Source: Coleofasciculus sp. FACHB-T130 (GTDB lineage Bacteria > Cyanobacteriota > Cyanobacteriia > Cyanobacteriales > FACHB-T130). From it: 64,000 bases of DNA. Location: the NCBI RefSeq assembly GCF_014695375.1, contig NZ_JACJOG010000028.1, forward strand, positions 62,001 to 126,000. Reading direction: 5' to 3'. Of this stretch, positions 26,554-35,324 are shown in pieces (the stretch's first letter is position 1; every line of letters begins with the position of its first letter). The translations under genes and the position numbers were made by a program. The notes beneath the pieces are model-generated. The model was not told the origin of the DNA, searched no databases, and saw nothing but the letters and a program-made list of their open reading frames with translations.

Positions 26554-27604
26554 CAGGAGTTACGCAGTTGAGAAAAAAGGGTCGGTGCGGTAGAACCAAA
26601 GAATGAACCCACCCAAGGTCAATGAATACGATTACATCAACTTTTTAATCGCTGCGCAGAAGGCATATACCTGCACGGAAGCTGAACGAGTGCAACCGGA
26701 ATCGGATAATGCTGCTGCCCATGATGCAATTACTCGGTTGTTGCATCGGATGGAGCCGTCCAGCGACCAACTGTGGCAAGAAGCACAGTCGCAAGTGCAG
26801 TTGAAGCAGGGGATATTGGTAGTCGATGATTCCACTCTTGATAAGCTGTATGCCGAGAAGATGGAATTGGTGACACGGCACTGGTCCGGCAAGCATGGAC
26901 GAGTCGTGCAGGGCATCAACCTCATAACCCTGTTGTGGACAGAAGGCGACCGTCACATCCCGTTAGACTATCGGTTTTACGAAAAGAGTGTTGATGGGGC
27001 AACTAAGAACGATCACTTTCGTGCCATGCTCACGCGGGCGAAGGAACGGGGATTTGCTCCCGAATGCGTGGTATTTGATAGTTGGTACAGCAGCCTGGAC
27101 AACCTCAAGTTGATTCGAGAGTATGGTTGGATTTGGTTGACTCGACTCAAGCGCAATCGACACGTTAACCCAGACAACACCGGGAACCGCCCGCTCCATG
27201 AGGTTGAGATTGCCGCCACTGGTACGGTGGTTCACCTCAAAGGCTATGGATTCGTCAAAGTCTTCAAGATTGCCACTCCAGACGGTGACATTGATTACTG
27301 GGCGACCAATGACCTCCACTTAAGTGAACTGCAACGGCTCCAGTTTGCCGAATTCGCCTGGGCAATTGAGGAGTACCATCGGGGACTCAAGCAGTGTTGT
27401 GGAGCCGAACGTGCTCAAGTTCGTTCCAGCCGTGCCCAACGCAACCATATCGGTTTAGCGATTCGTGCGTTCCTACGTTTGGAACTGCATTGGTTCGCCA
27501 CGGGCATCAGTTGGTATGAGGCAAAATTAACGATTGTCCGCGATGCCATACGTACCTACTTGGCGGCTCCCCGTTTCGTTCTCGCTCCAACTGCGTAACT
27601 CCTG
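26554..27604 (+). mobile_element. Intact insertion sequence with 17-bp inverted repeats and 5-bp target duplication
   Basis: The left end CAGGAGTTACGCAGTTG (26554-26570) is the exact inverted complement of CAACTGCGTAACTCCTG (27588-27604). Both ends are flanked by TCCTA (26549-26553 and 27605-27609), a five-base target duplication. The element is 1051 bases and holds one transposase gene. It landed between the SLH gene and the histidine kinase and breaks no gene that I can recognise. Perfect ends and an intact reading frame point to a recent insertion. The family is probably IS701-like, by resemblance of the transposase only. Confidence 0.93.
26603..27598 (+). CDS. DDE transposase (IS701-like)
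   Basis: A 331-residue transposase filling the element. It has the N-terminal helical part, then LVVDDSTLDKLYAEK with the first catalytic aspartate, CVVFDSWYSSLDNLKLI with the second, and AIEEYHRGLKQCCGAERAQV with the glutamate late in the chain. Together they fit a DDE-type enzyme that cuts and pastes its element. The last codons overlap the right inverted repeat, with stop at 27598. The same protein type is very common in filamentous cyanobacteria. It starts at ATG 26603. Confidence 0.92.
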   Translation: MNPPKVNEYDYINFLIAAQKAYTCTEAERVQPESDNAAAHDAITRLLHRMEPSSDQLWQEAQSQVQLKQGILVVDDSTLDKLYAEKMELVTRHWSGKHGRVVQGINLITLLWTEGDRHIPLDYRFYEKSVDGATKNDHFRAMLTRAKERGFAPECVVFDSWYSSLDNLKLIREYGWIWLTRLKRNRHVNPDNTGNRPLHEVEIAATGTVVHLKGYGFVKVFKIATPDGDIDYWATNDLHLSELQRLQFAEFAWAIEEYHRGLKQCCGAERAQVRSSRAQRNHIGLAIRAFLRLELHWFATGISWYEAKLTIVRDAIRTYLAAPRFVLAPTA

Positions 27605-27752
27605 TCCTATTTGAGTGGTGAGATGCCAGCAGTTCAGATGCCCGACTTCAAGAATCATTGATGATTGCTATACCATGCAGACTTATTACCCCAGATAAGT
27701 AATCGTATTACCGATTACCAGCTTTAATACAAATAAATGGAAGAGCAACTTA

Positions 27753-29252
27753 TCAAACTTCATCTTCGCCCTTTAAGGCTTCAGTTAGTAACCAGACAAT
27801 AAAGGTCGTTCCGGGTCCTTGAGTGTGGGGAATACTGCGATCGAGCCAGTTGCGTTCGGCGGGGCTAATGACTTCAATTTCGCCCTGCATTTGTTCTACT
27901 AAATCTCTCGCGATCGCTAAACCCAATCCACTCCCCGGAATCTCAGTTTCTGCCTGGACGCCTCGGTAATGTCGCTCAAACAAATGCTCTTTATCTTGCA
28001 CGGGAATGCCAGGGCCAGTATCGCTAATTGCGATCGCCTGAAAATCTCCTTGAGAAGTATGTCGTCGATTTCCTGCCTGAATGTAAACTTGCCCACCCGC
28101 CGGGGTATATTTCAAAGCATTGTCAATCAGATTGCTTAACACTTCGCGCAGCACTTTGGCATTGGCTTGTACTGGCGGCAAATTCGGAGGAATTTCTGCT
28201 AATAAAGCCAGATTTTTTTCTTGGGCGATCGCGCTGGATGTCACCACTAGCGGTTCCAAAACTTTCGCCACCGAGCAGGATTCCAACGCCAGCGCTCTCG
28301 TCGGAATTGTCTGAGGCTCCAATCCCAAGGGAGAGTAGAGATTTCCTAAATCTTCACCTTTTGGAGGAAGCGGACAAGACGGCGCAATCGGCATGGGAAC
28401 TGCATCGTAAGCGCGATCCGCGATTTGCCCGTACAAAGGCACTAACTCTCCTTCGTCCATATCCACTGCCCGATCGAACTGTAGAAGCAACTCTTGCAAG
28501 CGATCGCTTTCACGCACGATGCTGTTGGCAACTTCGCGGTTCGCATCTCCGGGTACCAATCGTCTGAGGAGCAACTTGCCAAACGTCCGTAAGGCGGTCA
28601 TGGGATTGCGAAATTGGTGTATCAGATCGTCCATGAGATCGCGCTGTTGAGCCTGGAGATGACGTTGCTGACTCAGTTGCTGCTCAAACCATTGGGAACG
28701 CCGATCCAGAATACAAGCGCTCGCCAGTGTATCGGCAATCCGTTCAATCGCGGTTCGTTCTCGCTGGTTCCAAGGTCTATCTTCACGAGCTGTCACCAGC
28801 AACCCCATCACCACACCTTCATGCAACAAAGGCACCACAATTTGGCGTGAGGAGCTACTCAGGTCAGCATCGGCGAAGAGCGATCGCTGGAGGGGCGATG
28901 TCCCCGTTTTTGCCTGCAACTCATCAATCGTTTCTGCTTTCTCGACTTCAGCCGCCGATTCCGTTGAACCCGTCTCAGAAACCGCATCGGACTCCTGAGG
29001 AACCGGAGATGCCGCTGACAGTAACCGAGGAATGGATGCCAATGGTCGATCGGAAAATCCCAGAGCCGAAATCTCATCCGTTTCCCATTCCACCGCTGTC
29101 TGTGGGTAAGCAACAACCGGCCTTAGCTTAGTTGGGACGCCCTCTACCAGTTCTTCCGTTAAATACACAACACTCAAGGCAGCTTCCAGTCCTTGAGTTA
29201 ATAGTGCTACTTGTGATTGGCACAAAGTTATAAATTCTGAACTGGTAGACAT
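27753..29252 (-). CDS. GAF-domain sensor histidine kinase, Hik2/CSK-like
   Basis: A soluble 499-residue kinase (ATG at 29252; a GTG two codons upstream is also open). Residues 1-190 resemble a GAF domain and contain a cysteine at residue 11, interrupted by a variable Ser/Glu-rich stretch (about 80-135). The phospho-acceptor box is LIHQFRNPMTALRTFGKLLL, the N box LSNLIDNALKYTP, then ISDTGPGIP and GSGLGLAIARD. The HQFRNP box and the N-terminal layout recall Hik2 and the plastid CSK, which sense redox state of the photosynthetic chain; that identity is a resemblance judged by eye. No response regulator is adjacent. The gene's 3' side faces the insertion sequence. Confidence 0.88.
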   Translation of the reverse strand: MSTSSEFITLCQSQVALLTQGLEAALSVVYLTEELVEGVPTKLRPVVAYPQTAVEWETDEISALGFSDRPLASIPRLLSAASPVPQESDAVSETGSTESAAEVEKAETIDELQAKTGTSPLQRSLFADADLSSSSRQIVVPLLHEGVVMGLLVTAREDRPWNQRERTAIERIADTLASACILDRRSQWFEQQLSQQRHLQAQQRDLMDDLIHQFRNPMTALRTFGKLLLRRLVPGDANREVANSIVRESDRLQELLLQFDRAVDMDEGELVPLYGQIADRAYDAVPMPIAPSCPLPPKGEDLGNLYSPLGLEPQTIPTRALALESCSVAKVLEPLVVTSSAIAQEKNLALLAEIPPNLPPVQANAKVLREVLSNLIDNALKYTPAGGQVYIQAGNRRHTSQGDFQAIAISDTGPGIPVQDKEHLFERHYRGVQAETEIPGSGLGLAIARDLVEQMQGEIEVISPAERNWLDRSIPHTQGPGTTFIVWLLTEALKGEDEV

Positions 29253-29258
29253 AGACAC

Positions 29259-29696
29259 ATTCGCTTATACTTGGGTACTTGACAGCGAGGAAAATTGCAT
29301 TCAGCGGATCGGGTTTTCTTCTGTCGATCCTGACACGCAATTGCGCTGAAGCGGCAAAGGTCGTGCAAAGACCTCATTTTTGTTTCTTTTTATTACAAAA
29401 ATTTTAGCGAGCTTTCATGATAGTTTGGTTAGGAAACTGCTTCCAAACTGGCTAAATTTTGTCAAGGTCGAATAAATATAGCCCTTTATACGCTATACCT
29501 AGGCTCTATTTTGGACAAGCTTGCATATATAGCGTTTATTGCCCGTTCTGCTGCTGTTGATTTTAATTTCTGAGGTCTGTAATGTTTGTATCAATCGGTA
29601 AAAAGCGGTTGATATTTTGAACTCAAACCGATATACTTGCGACGGTTTTTGTATCTATCATTACAACTGTTCAGAATTAAAGGGGAGGTAAGGAGG
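29259..29696. other. Divergent intergenic region between histidine kinase and DUF3155 genes
   Basis: About 440 AT-rich bases. AGGTCGTGCAAAGACCT near 29356 forms a small hairpin, and TATACGCTATACCTAGGC around 29490 looks palindromic in part. GGTTGATATTTTGAACTCAAACC near 29607 also pairs weakly. The region must contain promoters for both genes, and the DUF3155 transcript may have a long leader. No protein-coding stretch is visible. Confidence 0.45.
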
Positions 29697-30017
29697 TTGG
29701 CTAGAAGACGCAAGCGGAAAAGTCGCCGTCGCCAGGAAGGACGTAGAATTTTAGAGCATGTCCCTCAGTATAGTATTGAAAGTGGCGAAGATAAACCAGT
29801 CACCGCCGCGCGAAAGTTTATTCAAACCGAAGGAATCCTTCCGCCTGCTTTGCTGCTCGTGAAGCGGAACGAACACACCACAGATCGGTACTTTTGGGCG
29901 GAAAAAGGGCTATTTGGTGCCCAATACGTTGAAGAAAATCATTTTCTGTTTCCTAGCCTTAGGATAATCGACAATCCTGTGGAAAAGCCTACCCTCGCCG
30001 CTGTTCGTAGCAGCTGA
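29697..30017 (+). CDS. DUF3155-family protein
   Basis: A basic 106-residue protein. The N-terminus ARRRKRKSRRRQEGRRIL is strongly basic and is followed by a compact domain (PVTAARKFIQTEGILPPALL, then RYFWAEKGLFGAQYVEENHF) typical of the cyanobacterial DUF3155 family. The start chosen is TTG at 29697, after purine-rich GGGGAGG at 29682-29688; an earlier TTG at 29637 would add 20 residues not typical of the family. The basic tail suggests contact with RNA or ribosomes, which is inference. A perfect palindrome follows 32 bases downstream. Confidence 0.88.
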   Translation: MARRRKRKSRRRQEGRRILEHVPQYSIESGEDKPVTAARKFIQTEGILPPALLLVKRNEHTTDRYFWAEKGLFGAQYVEENHFLFPSLRIIDNPVEKPTLAAVRSS

Positions 30018-30048
30018 AGTTTTAGGCATTAAACGTGAAAACTCGGTT

Positions 30049-30080
30049 ATAGGGGCGGTTCGCGAACCGCCCCTATTGTT
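30049..30080 (+). terminator. 28-bp perfect palindrome, likely terminator and mobile repeat type
   Basis: ATAGGGGCGGTTCG (30049-30062) is directly followed by its exact complement to 30076, then TGTTTTA. The palindrome lies 32 bases after the DUF3155 stop. The GGGGCGGTTCGCGAACCGCCCC motif is a frequent intergenic palindrome in cyanobacteria. Confidence 0.82.
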
Positions 30081-30181
30081 TTATAGGAGGAATTTTGAAT
30101 TTTTCCTCATAATTAAAATTCTTTTGGATTCACAAACTGACCAGGTTTTAGAATTTTTTAAGATTTTTAGCCAGAGAGTTG

Positions 30182-30715
30182 TCATTCGCAAGGCTTTAAT
30201 TGCAGTTCCTGTTGCAATTGAGCCAATTCATCACGATGGGCGATGACAGTTATTAAACTTCTGGTCTCTTTTTCGACACCTGCAAATGTTTCCACCTTCA
30301 GGGAAACTTGTTCGCTGCGTCCAGCTTTTTTCCAGTAAAAAACGCCAGCGGCTGGTGAAAGGAGAACCAAACCTAGAAAAATTTTAGCGAATTGGGGAAA
30401 TAGGATTGCTAAAACCAGCGCCAAACAAAGAAAGCCACAAAAAGCTAACAAGCTCAGAAAAATTGCCAAAAACCAGCTGGGGCGGACAAAGCCTTGAAAT
30501 GTAACTTGATTTTGCTTTGCATCCACCGCCGCAATCCGGTAAGCACGCCGATCGAAATATTGTTGCAATTGAATTAAGATTGATTCTTCTGGTTGCTCCG
30601 CAATCAGTTTCACTTGTTGCGTTCGATCTTTAGCGGAGGCTCGGATAAAGAAAAATAGACCGACTGCTAACAACAGTGTTAGCAGAAATGTTGAAGAGAG
30701 AATTGTCGTATTCAC
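30182..30715 (-). CDS. CCB1-like cofactor-assembly protein for cytochrome b6 (DUF3529)
   Basis: A 177-residue protein with an N-terminal hydrophobic helix (residues 6-24), a short soluble stretch (LQQYFDRRAYRIAAVD), two more helices (about 80-110 and 112-130) and a C-terminal soluble domain ending LQQELQLKPCE. This layout fits the CCB1 family, needed to attach haem cn to a cytochrome b6 cysteine on the stromal side. The match is from the pattern I recall and not from a search. petB itself is at 58158-58826 in this window. The gene follows divergently upstream of PadR-like gene in the same direction. Confidence 0.7.
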   Translation of the reverse strand: MNTTILSSTFLLTLLLAVGLFFFIRASAKDRTQQVKLIAEQPEESILIQLQQYFDRRAYRIAAVDAKQNQVTFQGFVRPSWFLAIFLSLLAFCGFLCLALVLAILFPQFAKIFLGLVLLSPAAGVFYWKKAGRSEQVSLKVETFAGVEKETRSLITVIAHRDELAQLQQELQLKPCE

Positions 30716-30815
30716 GAATTTCTAGATAGGGCAATGGAAAATAGGCTCTTGTCCAAGAGATACAAGATCGCCTATAACCTATAGCCTATCGCAAGAGACC
30801 TTCTTTGGGATTGGC

Positions 30816-31175
30816 TCAGATGGCTTGAGATTCTCTCATTGTGTATTCATCCCAAAGGCGAGCCAGGTCATGAGCCTGTTCCAGACACTCTGGGCGAATT
30901 TGATACATTCGACGAGGTCTTCCTCTCCCTTCCACTTTTTTCCAATACCCCGTGATAGCGGCTTGGTCTTCCAGAAATTTTAAGGCGCTGTATAAGACGG
31001 TATCAGAAAGCCGATAGGTAGGATATTCACTCTCTAGTCGCCCGATGAGTTCTGTCCCATAGGATTCTCCACTCATCAAAACTGAAAGGACATAACACAC
31101 CGCTAGTTCCTTGTTGAGATAAGTGGGAGGTGGGTCTTGAAAAAACTGATAAATATCCTCAAATTTCATCTGCAT
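30816..31175 (-). CDS. PadR-family transcriptional regulator
   Basis: A 119-residue winged-helix protein. The DNA-binding part has ELAVCYVLSVLMSGESYGTELIG, then YRLSDTVLYSALKFLED, with the wing in GRGRPRRMYQI. There is no long C-terminal dimer helix beyond the last 25 residues. PadR proteins act as repressors of stress or transport genes; the effector is unknown. The ATG at 31169 is an alternative start two codons on. It is on the same strand as the CCB1-like gene (100 bases downstream), which might be its partner in a transcript. A short hydrophobic open frame ends 3 bases before the start, see findings. Confidence 0.9.
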   Translation of the reverse strand: MQMKFEDIYQFFQDPPPTYLNKELAVCYVLSVLMSGESYGTELIGRLESEYPTYRLSDTVLYSALKFLEDQAAITGYWKKVEGRGRPRRMYQIRPECLEQAHDLARLWDEYTMRESQAI

Positions 31176-31357
31176 AATTCACTGAACTCCCAGCCAAAGA
31201 AATTGGATTAGGATCGGTTTCCCCAAACTAACGATGCCTTTATCAATCAGAAAACACACCCCAAACAAGGCTGCTATCACTGCTGTATTAAGACCGCGAA
31301 CGATCGAAAGCAGCGCATGATGTCAGCTAGCAAAATGACAGAACGATACCATCAATT

Positions 31358-31825
31358 TTAGACACTCAATTCTGGGTTGGCCTGCCAGACTTCACGGATG
31401 ATTTTGCCATCCTTATCAAATTGCACCTGGTAGGAAAGCGACAGAACAACAGGGGTTCCGTACTTGGACTTGGCGTAGATCGTGATGACTGCTTCGACAG
31501 CGCGATCGCGTTGCTGTTGTTTAACAACCTGGAAATCTTGAATTTTGTACTTCGAGAAGAATTCTTCCCAGGCTGGGTAGATGGATTTACCCTGGTAAAC
31601 TTCGTCCAGAGCGCCATAGGAGCGCATTAAAATGGCATTGTTACTGTATTGGGTGATTGTACGCTCCGGGTTTTCCGTAGCGATCGCTGCCCAATGTTTT
31701 TGCGCTACCGAAAGCGGTTTCGGTATCACCGTCCTTTGATAGGCTGCCAAACTACCTACCAAAGCAACTGCATAAGCGACGGAGAGTAAATGCTTCCTGA
31801 GATTTGGTTGCAGGAATTTCATCAT
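31358..31825 (-). CDS. NTF2-like exported or anchored hypothetical protein
   Basis: A 155-residue protein if it starts at ATG 31825. Residues about 9-25 form a hydrophobic anchor or signal (LLSVAYAVALVGSLAAY). The rest resembles an NTF2-like fold: AQKHWAAIATENPERTITQYSNNAILM, then a beta-rich end with VVLSLSYQVQFDKDGKIIREVW. These cone-shaped folds bind small ligands or act as subunits of enzymes; none is implied. An ATG at 31972 would add 49 residues rich in Gln, Phe and Pro that lack a sensible feature, and GAGG lies too near that ATG; I prefer the shorter protein. It stands alone between PadR and DUF3611. Confidence 0.72.
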   Translation of the reverse strand: MMKFLQPNLRKHLLSVAYAVALVGSLAAYQRTVIPKPLSVAQKHWAAIATENPERTITQYSNNAILMRSYGALDEVYQGKSIYPAWEEFFSKYKIQDFQVVKQQQRDRAVEAVITIYAKSKYGTPVVLSLSYQVQFDKDGKIIREVWQANPELSV

Positions 31826-32087
31826 GCTGCTTCCACTTCGAGAGGGCTGCTCTGGAAATGGCAGGCCGTCATCAAAGCCAAGTAAATTAGAAGCCTGCTC
31901 TCGAAAGAAAGACGGCTCCATTGGGTTAAAAGTTCTCCAGAGGTTAAACATCTTTGAATTTTGCTGCCCCATTGCCTCAAACTGGTGGTTAGGAAGATTA
32001 CCGTATAAATTTGGGATTGCATTACTTGTTCAACAAAACGCTCTGTTTATAGATAAATCCGGAATTAAACCGATTTAAAATCAATTT

Positions 32088-32681
32088 ATGCGAGAACAGT
32101 TCGATTCATCTCCCGTTCCTTCAGCTCTACAGCGAATCGCTGGCTCTTTTCGGATCGCTGGCTGGGCTGGCTTCTGGGTTCAGTTAGTCCTAGCCGTTGT
32201 TTCGAGCATAATTTTCTTGTTTGCCATCCCCGCCGCCCAGCCGCGTGCCAGTGGCGCTGCCGCTGCTAGCCCAGGGACGGGTGGCAGTATCTTTTTTGCA
32301 GTTTGCGGTCTTTTAGTGCTGTATTTCAGTGTTTATCAAGCTTGGCGTTACACCCGTTTGGGCATACAGCTAAAAGATCCTAATCCCAACCTCCGCCCGA
32401 AAAAGGCAGATACGATTAAAGTTTTAAGGTTTGGATTACTCGTTAGTTTAGGGGGATTATTATTAGCAGTTCTGGGCGCAGAAGCGATTACCGGCACTCT
32501 GCTGGCAAAGTCGCTGGCTCAGGCTCAAGGTGGGGTAGCCATCTACGATCCCCAATTTATTAATCGGTTGATTCAACCTTTAGATATTTTTGTGGTGCTG
32601 GCGAATACACATACAATTACCGCTCATTTTGCCGGGATTGTTGTTTCCTTGTGGTTGTATAGTCGCATCAACCGACAGTAA
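32088..32681 (+). CDS. DUF3611-family membrane protein
   Basis: A 197-residue protein with four hydrophobic helices (about 25-47, 67-86, 113-135 and 170-192). The start REQFDSSPVPSALQRIAGSF and the motif AWRYTRLGIQLKDPNPNLRPKK between helix 2 and 3 are typical of the DUF3611 family found in cyanobacteria and plastids. A Gly/Ala-rich loop (about 50-65) links helices 1 and 2. The biochemical role is not known. It precedes serS by 135 bases on the same strand. Confidence 0.87.
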   Translation: MREQFDSSPVPSALQRIAGSFRIAGWAGFWVQLVLAVVSSIIFLFAIPAAQPRASGAAAASPGTGGSIFFAVCGLLVLYFSVYQAWRYTRLGIQLKDPNPNLRPKKADTIKVLRFGLLVSLGGLLLAVLGAEAITGTLLAKSLAQAQGGVAIYDPQFINRLIQPLDIFVVLANTHTITAHFAGIVVSLWLYSRINRQ

Positions 32682-32786
32682 TGGAGGCAAAGGGTCGAAT
32701 TGCGGCATCAGCAAGTAAAGAAGGCTGAGAGCGCATACAGACTCTCGGCTGTATCATCGCGATCGCGCGATCGCAGTGTATCCTGA

Positions 32787-34109
<1,323 letters not shown>

Positions 34110-34196
34110 AGGATGTCCGGCTTTGCCCTTCCCAAAGGGTGGCATGAAAGACGAGAGATCAATCTTTCTAAATTCGCGGCCTAAATTCGCAGCTCT

Positions 34197-34215
34197 GGGC
34201 GGGAAAACCCCGCCC
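34197..34215. terminator. Hairpin between convergent serS and ribH
   Basis: GGGCGGG (34197-34203) pairs with CCCGCCC (34209-34215) around AAAAC. Located between two convergent genes, 88 bases from the serS stop and 35 from the ribH stop. No clear T run. Confidence 0.55.
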
Positions 34216-34249
34216 TAGCTCTCAGCGCACCCGACTCACAGTGCAACGA

Positions 34250-34855
34250 TCAAAGAGAATCAGATGCGTTGCGCTCAACTGCTGACTCTGGAGAAATCGC
34301 CAGGTTCGGCGAAACTGGCAGTGCTTGAGTAGTCACTGTATGAACCGCATTGTTACCGTAGGATGCGCCACCGGCATTCCCTTTGAGCTGCTGCATCAAG
34401 CTTGCCATCTCAAGAGCATTCATCGCATAGCCCCAGCCGTTGTTACTCTTGATGCCAGCTCTTTCCAAGGCTTGTTGCATCGTATCTACTGTCAAAATGC
34501 CAAAAATGATCGGCACACCCGTTTGAAACCCAGCATTGGCAATCCCCTTGGAGACTTCCGAGGAGACATAATCAAAATGGGGAGTTTGACCCCGAATGAC
34601 TGCACCCAGGCAAATTACAGCATCATATCGGCGCGTGAGTGCCAACTGGTGAGCCACCAAAGGCACCTCAAAACTCCCAGGAACCCAAGCATAGTCCACT
34701 TGAGTGCCTTGAGGATTGACATCAATGCCGTGGCGTTTCAGACAATCTTGACACCCCTCCAATAGTTTAGTCGTCACCAAATCGTTGAAGCGACCGATGA
34801 CGATCGCAAACCGTAGGGGTTGAGTCTGAGTAAACGTTCCCTCGAAAACTGCCAT
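34250..34855 (-). CDS. ribH: 6,7-dimethyl-8-ribityllumazine synthase
   Basis: RibH condenses the pyrimidine and the butanone phosphate to lumazine, the penultimate step of riboflavin synthesis. The core has [20 protein letters not shown], the substrate-binding [14 protein letters not shown] and the catalytic histidine in that stretch, then [20 protein letters not shown]. The protein has 201 residues, some 45 more than the usual core; the additional C-terminus is Gly/Asn/Ser-rich and probably disordered. Subunits form a 60-mer or pentamer. The gene has no rib neighbours. Its upstream side is a heptamer tract shared with psbZ. Confidence 0.96.
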   Translation of the reverse strand: MAVFEGTFTQTQPLRFAIVIGRFNDLVTTKLLEGCQDCLKRHGIDVNPQGTQVDYAWVPGSFEVPLVAHQLALTRRYDAVICLGAVIRGQTPHFDYVSSEVSKGIANAGFQTGVPIIFGILTVDTMQQALERAGIKSNNGWGYAMNALEMASLMQQLKGNAGGASYGNNAVHTVTTQALPVSPNLAISPESAVERNASDSL

Positions 34856-34889
34856 GATTTTAGATATAAGAAGCTTTTTGTCAGTTGTT

Positions 34890-34980
34890 TTGAGTCATCA
34901 GTCATTTGTCTTTAGTCCTGAGTCGGGTGCAGTGGACTGATGACCATCGAACCCTGACCGATGACTGACTCTGACTATCC
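34890..34980 (+). repeat. Heptamer-type tract between ribH and psbZ
   Basis: Read in sevens: TTGAGTC, ATCAGTC, ATTTGTC, TTTAGTC, CTGAGTC, then more degenerate units including GATGACC and GATGACT up to the psbZ stop. Five consecutive units end in GTC. The tract fills the gap up to the psbZ gene end. Confidence 0.7.
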
Positions 34981-35169
34981 TTAAACTACCAAATAGCTTA
35001 GGGCACCTGTCAGAAATACCAGAGCAATCCAAACTCCAGATCCTAAAAGAAGGAGGCGCTTAGACTGATCCCAGTTCTGAGGAGTGGCATAGGCAACTGG
35101 AACCCCAATGACCATGACGAATGATAAAAAGACTAAAGCACCTAGTACCAACTGAAATAAAATTGTCAT
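34981..35169 (-). CDS. psbZ: Photosystem II protein PsbZ (Ycf9)
   Basis: PsbZ is a two-helix subunit at the photosystem II periphery. The 62-residue protein from ATG 35169 has helices at residues 3-27 and 39-60, joined by a turn with [12 protein letters not shown], as in all known PsbZ. GGGAG precedes the ATG by about nine bases. The longer frame to 35184 adds five residues and is not supported. It lies divergently beside the DHH-CBS fusion gene and between two heptamer tracts. Confidence 0.97.
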   Translation of the reverse strand: MTILFQLVLGALVFLSFVMVIGVPVAYATPQNWDQSKRLLLLGSGVWIALVFLTGALSYLVV

Positions 35170-35255
35170 TTTCTCTTCTCCCAAGACAGCAATGGGCTGG
35201 ATAGAAATAGTTCAGCCGCAATTCTATACAGTAGTACCGTATCAAAAATCGACAC

Positions 35256-35318
35256 TCATTGGTCATTCGTCATGGGTCATTGGTTATGGGTCATGGGCAA
35301 AGGACTAATGACTAAGGA
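35256..35318 (+). repeat. Heptamer tandem repeat, nine units
   Basis: In strict register: TCATTGG, TCATTCG, TCATGGG, TCATTGG, TTATGGG, TCATGGG, CAAAGGA, CTAATGA, CTAAGGA. The last unit ends six bases before the start codon at 35325, so it includes the expected ribosome binding site (CTAAGGA supplies AAGGA). Confidence 0.9.
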
Positions 35319-35324
35319 CTCATA

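Noticed and set aside
31826-31972. N-terminal extension of the NTF2-like protein
   Set aside because: The 49 added residues show no signal or domain and the possible Shine-Dalgarno is too near; the ATG at 31825 gives a sensible anchor. Kept as an alternative only.
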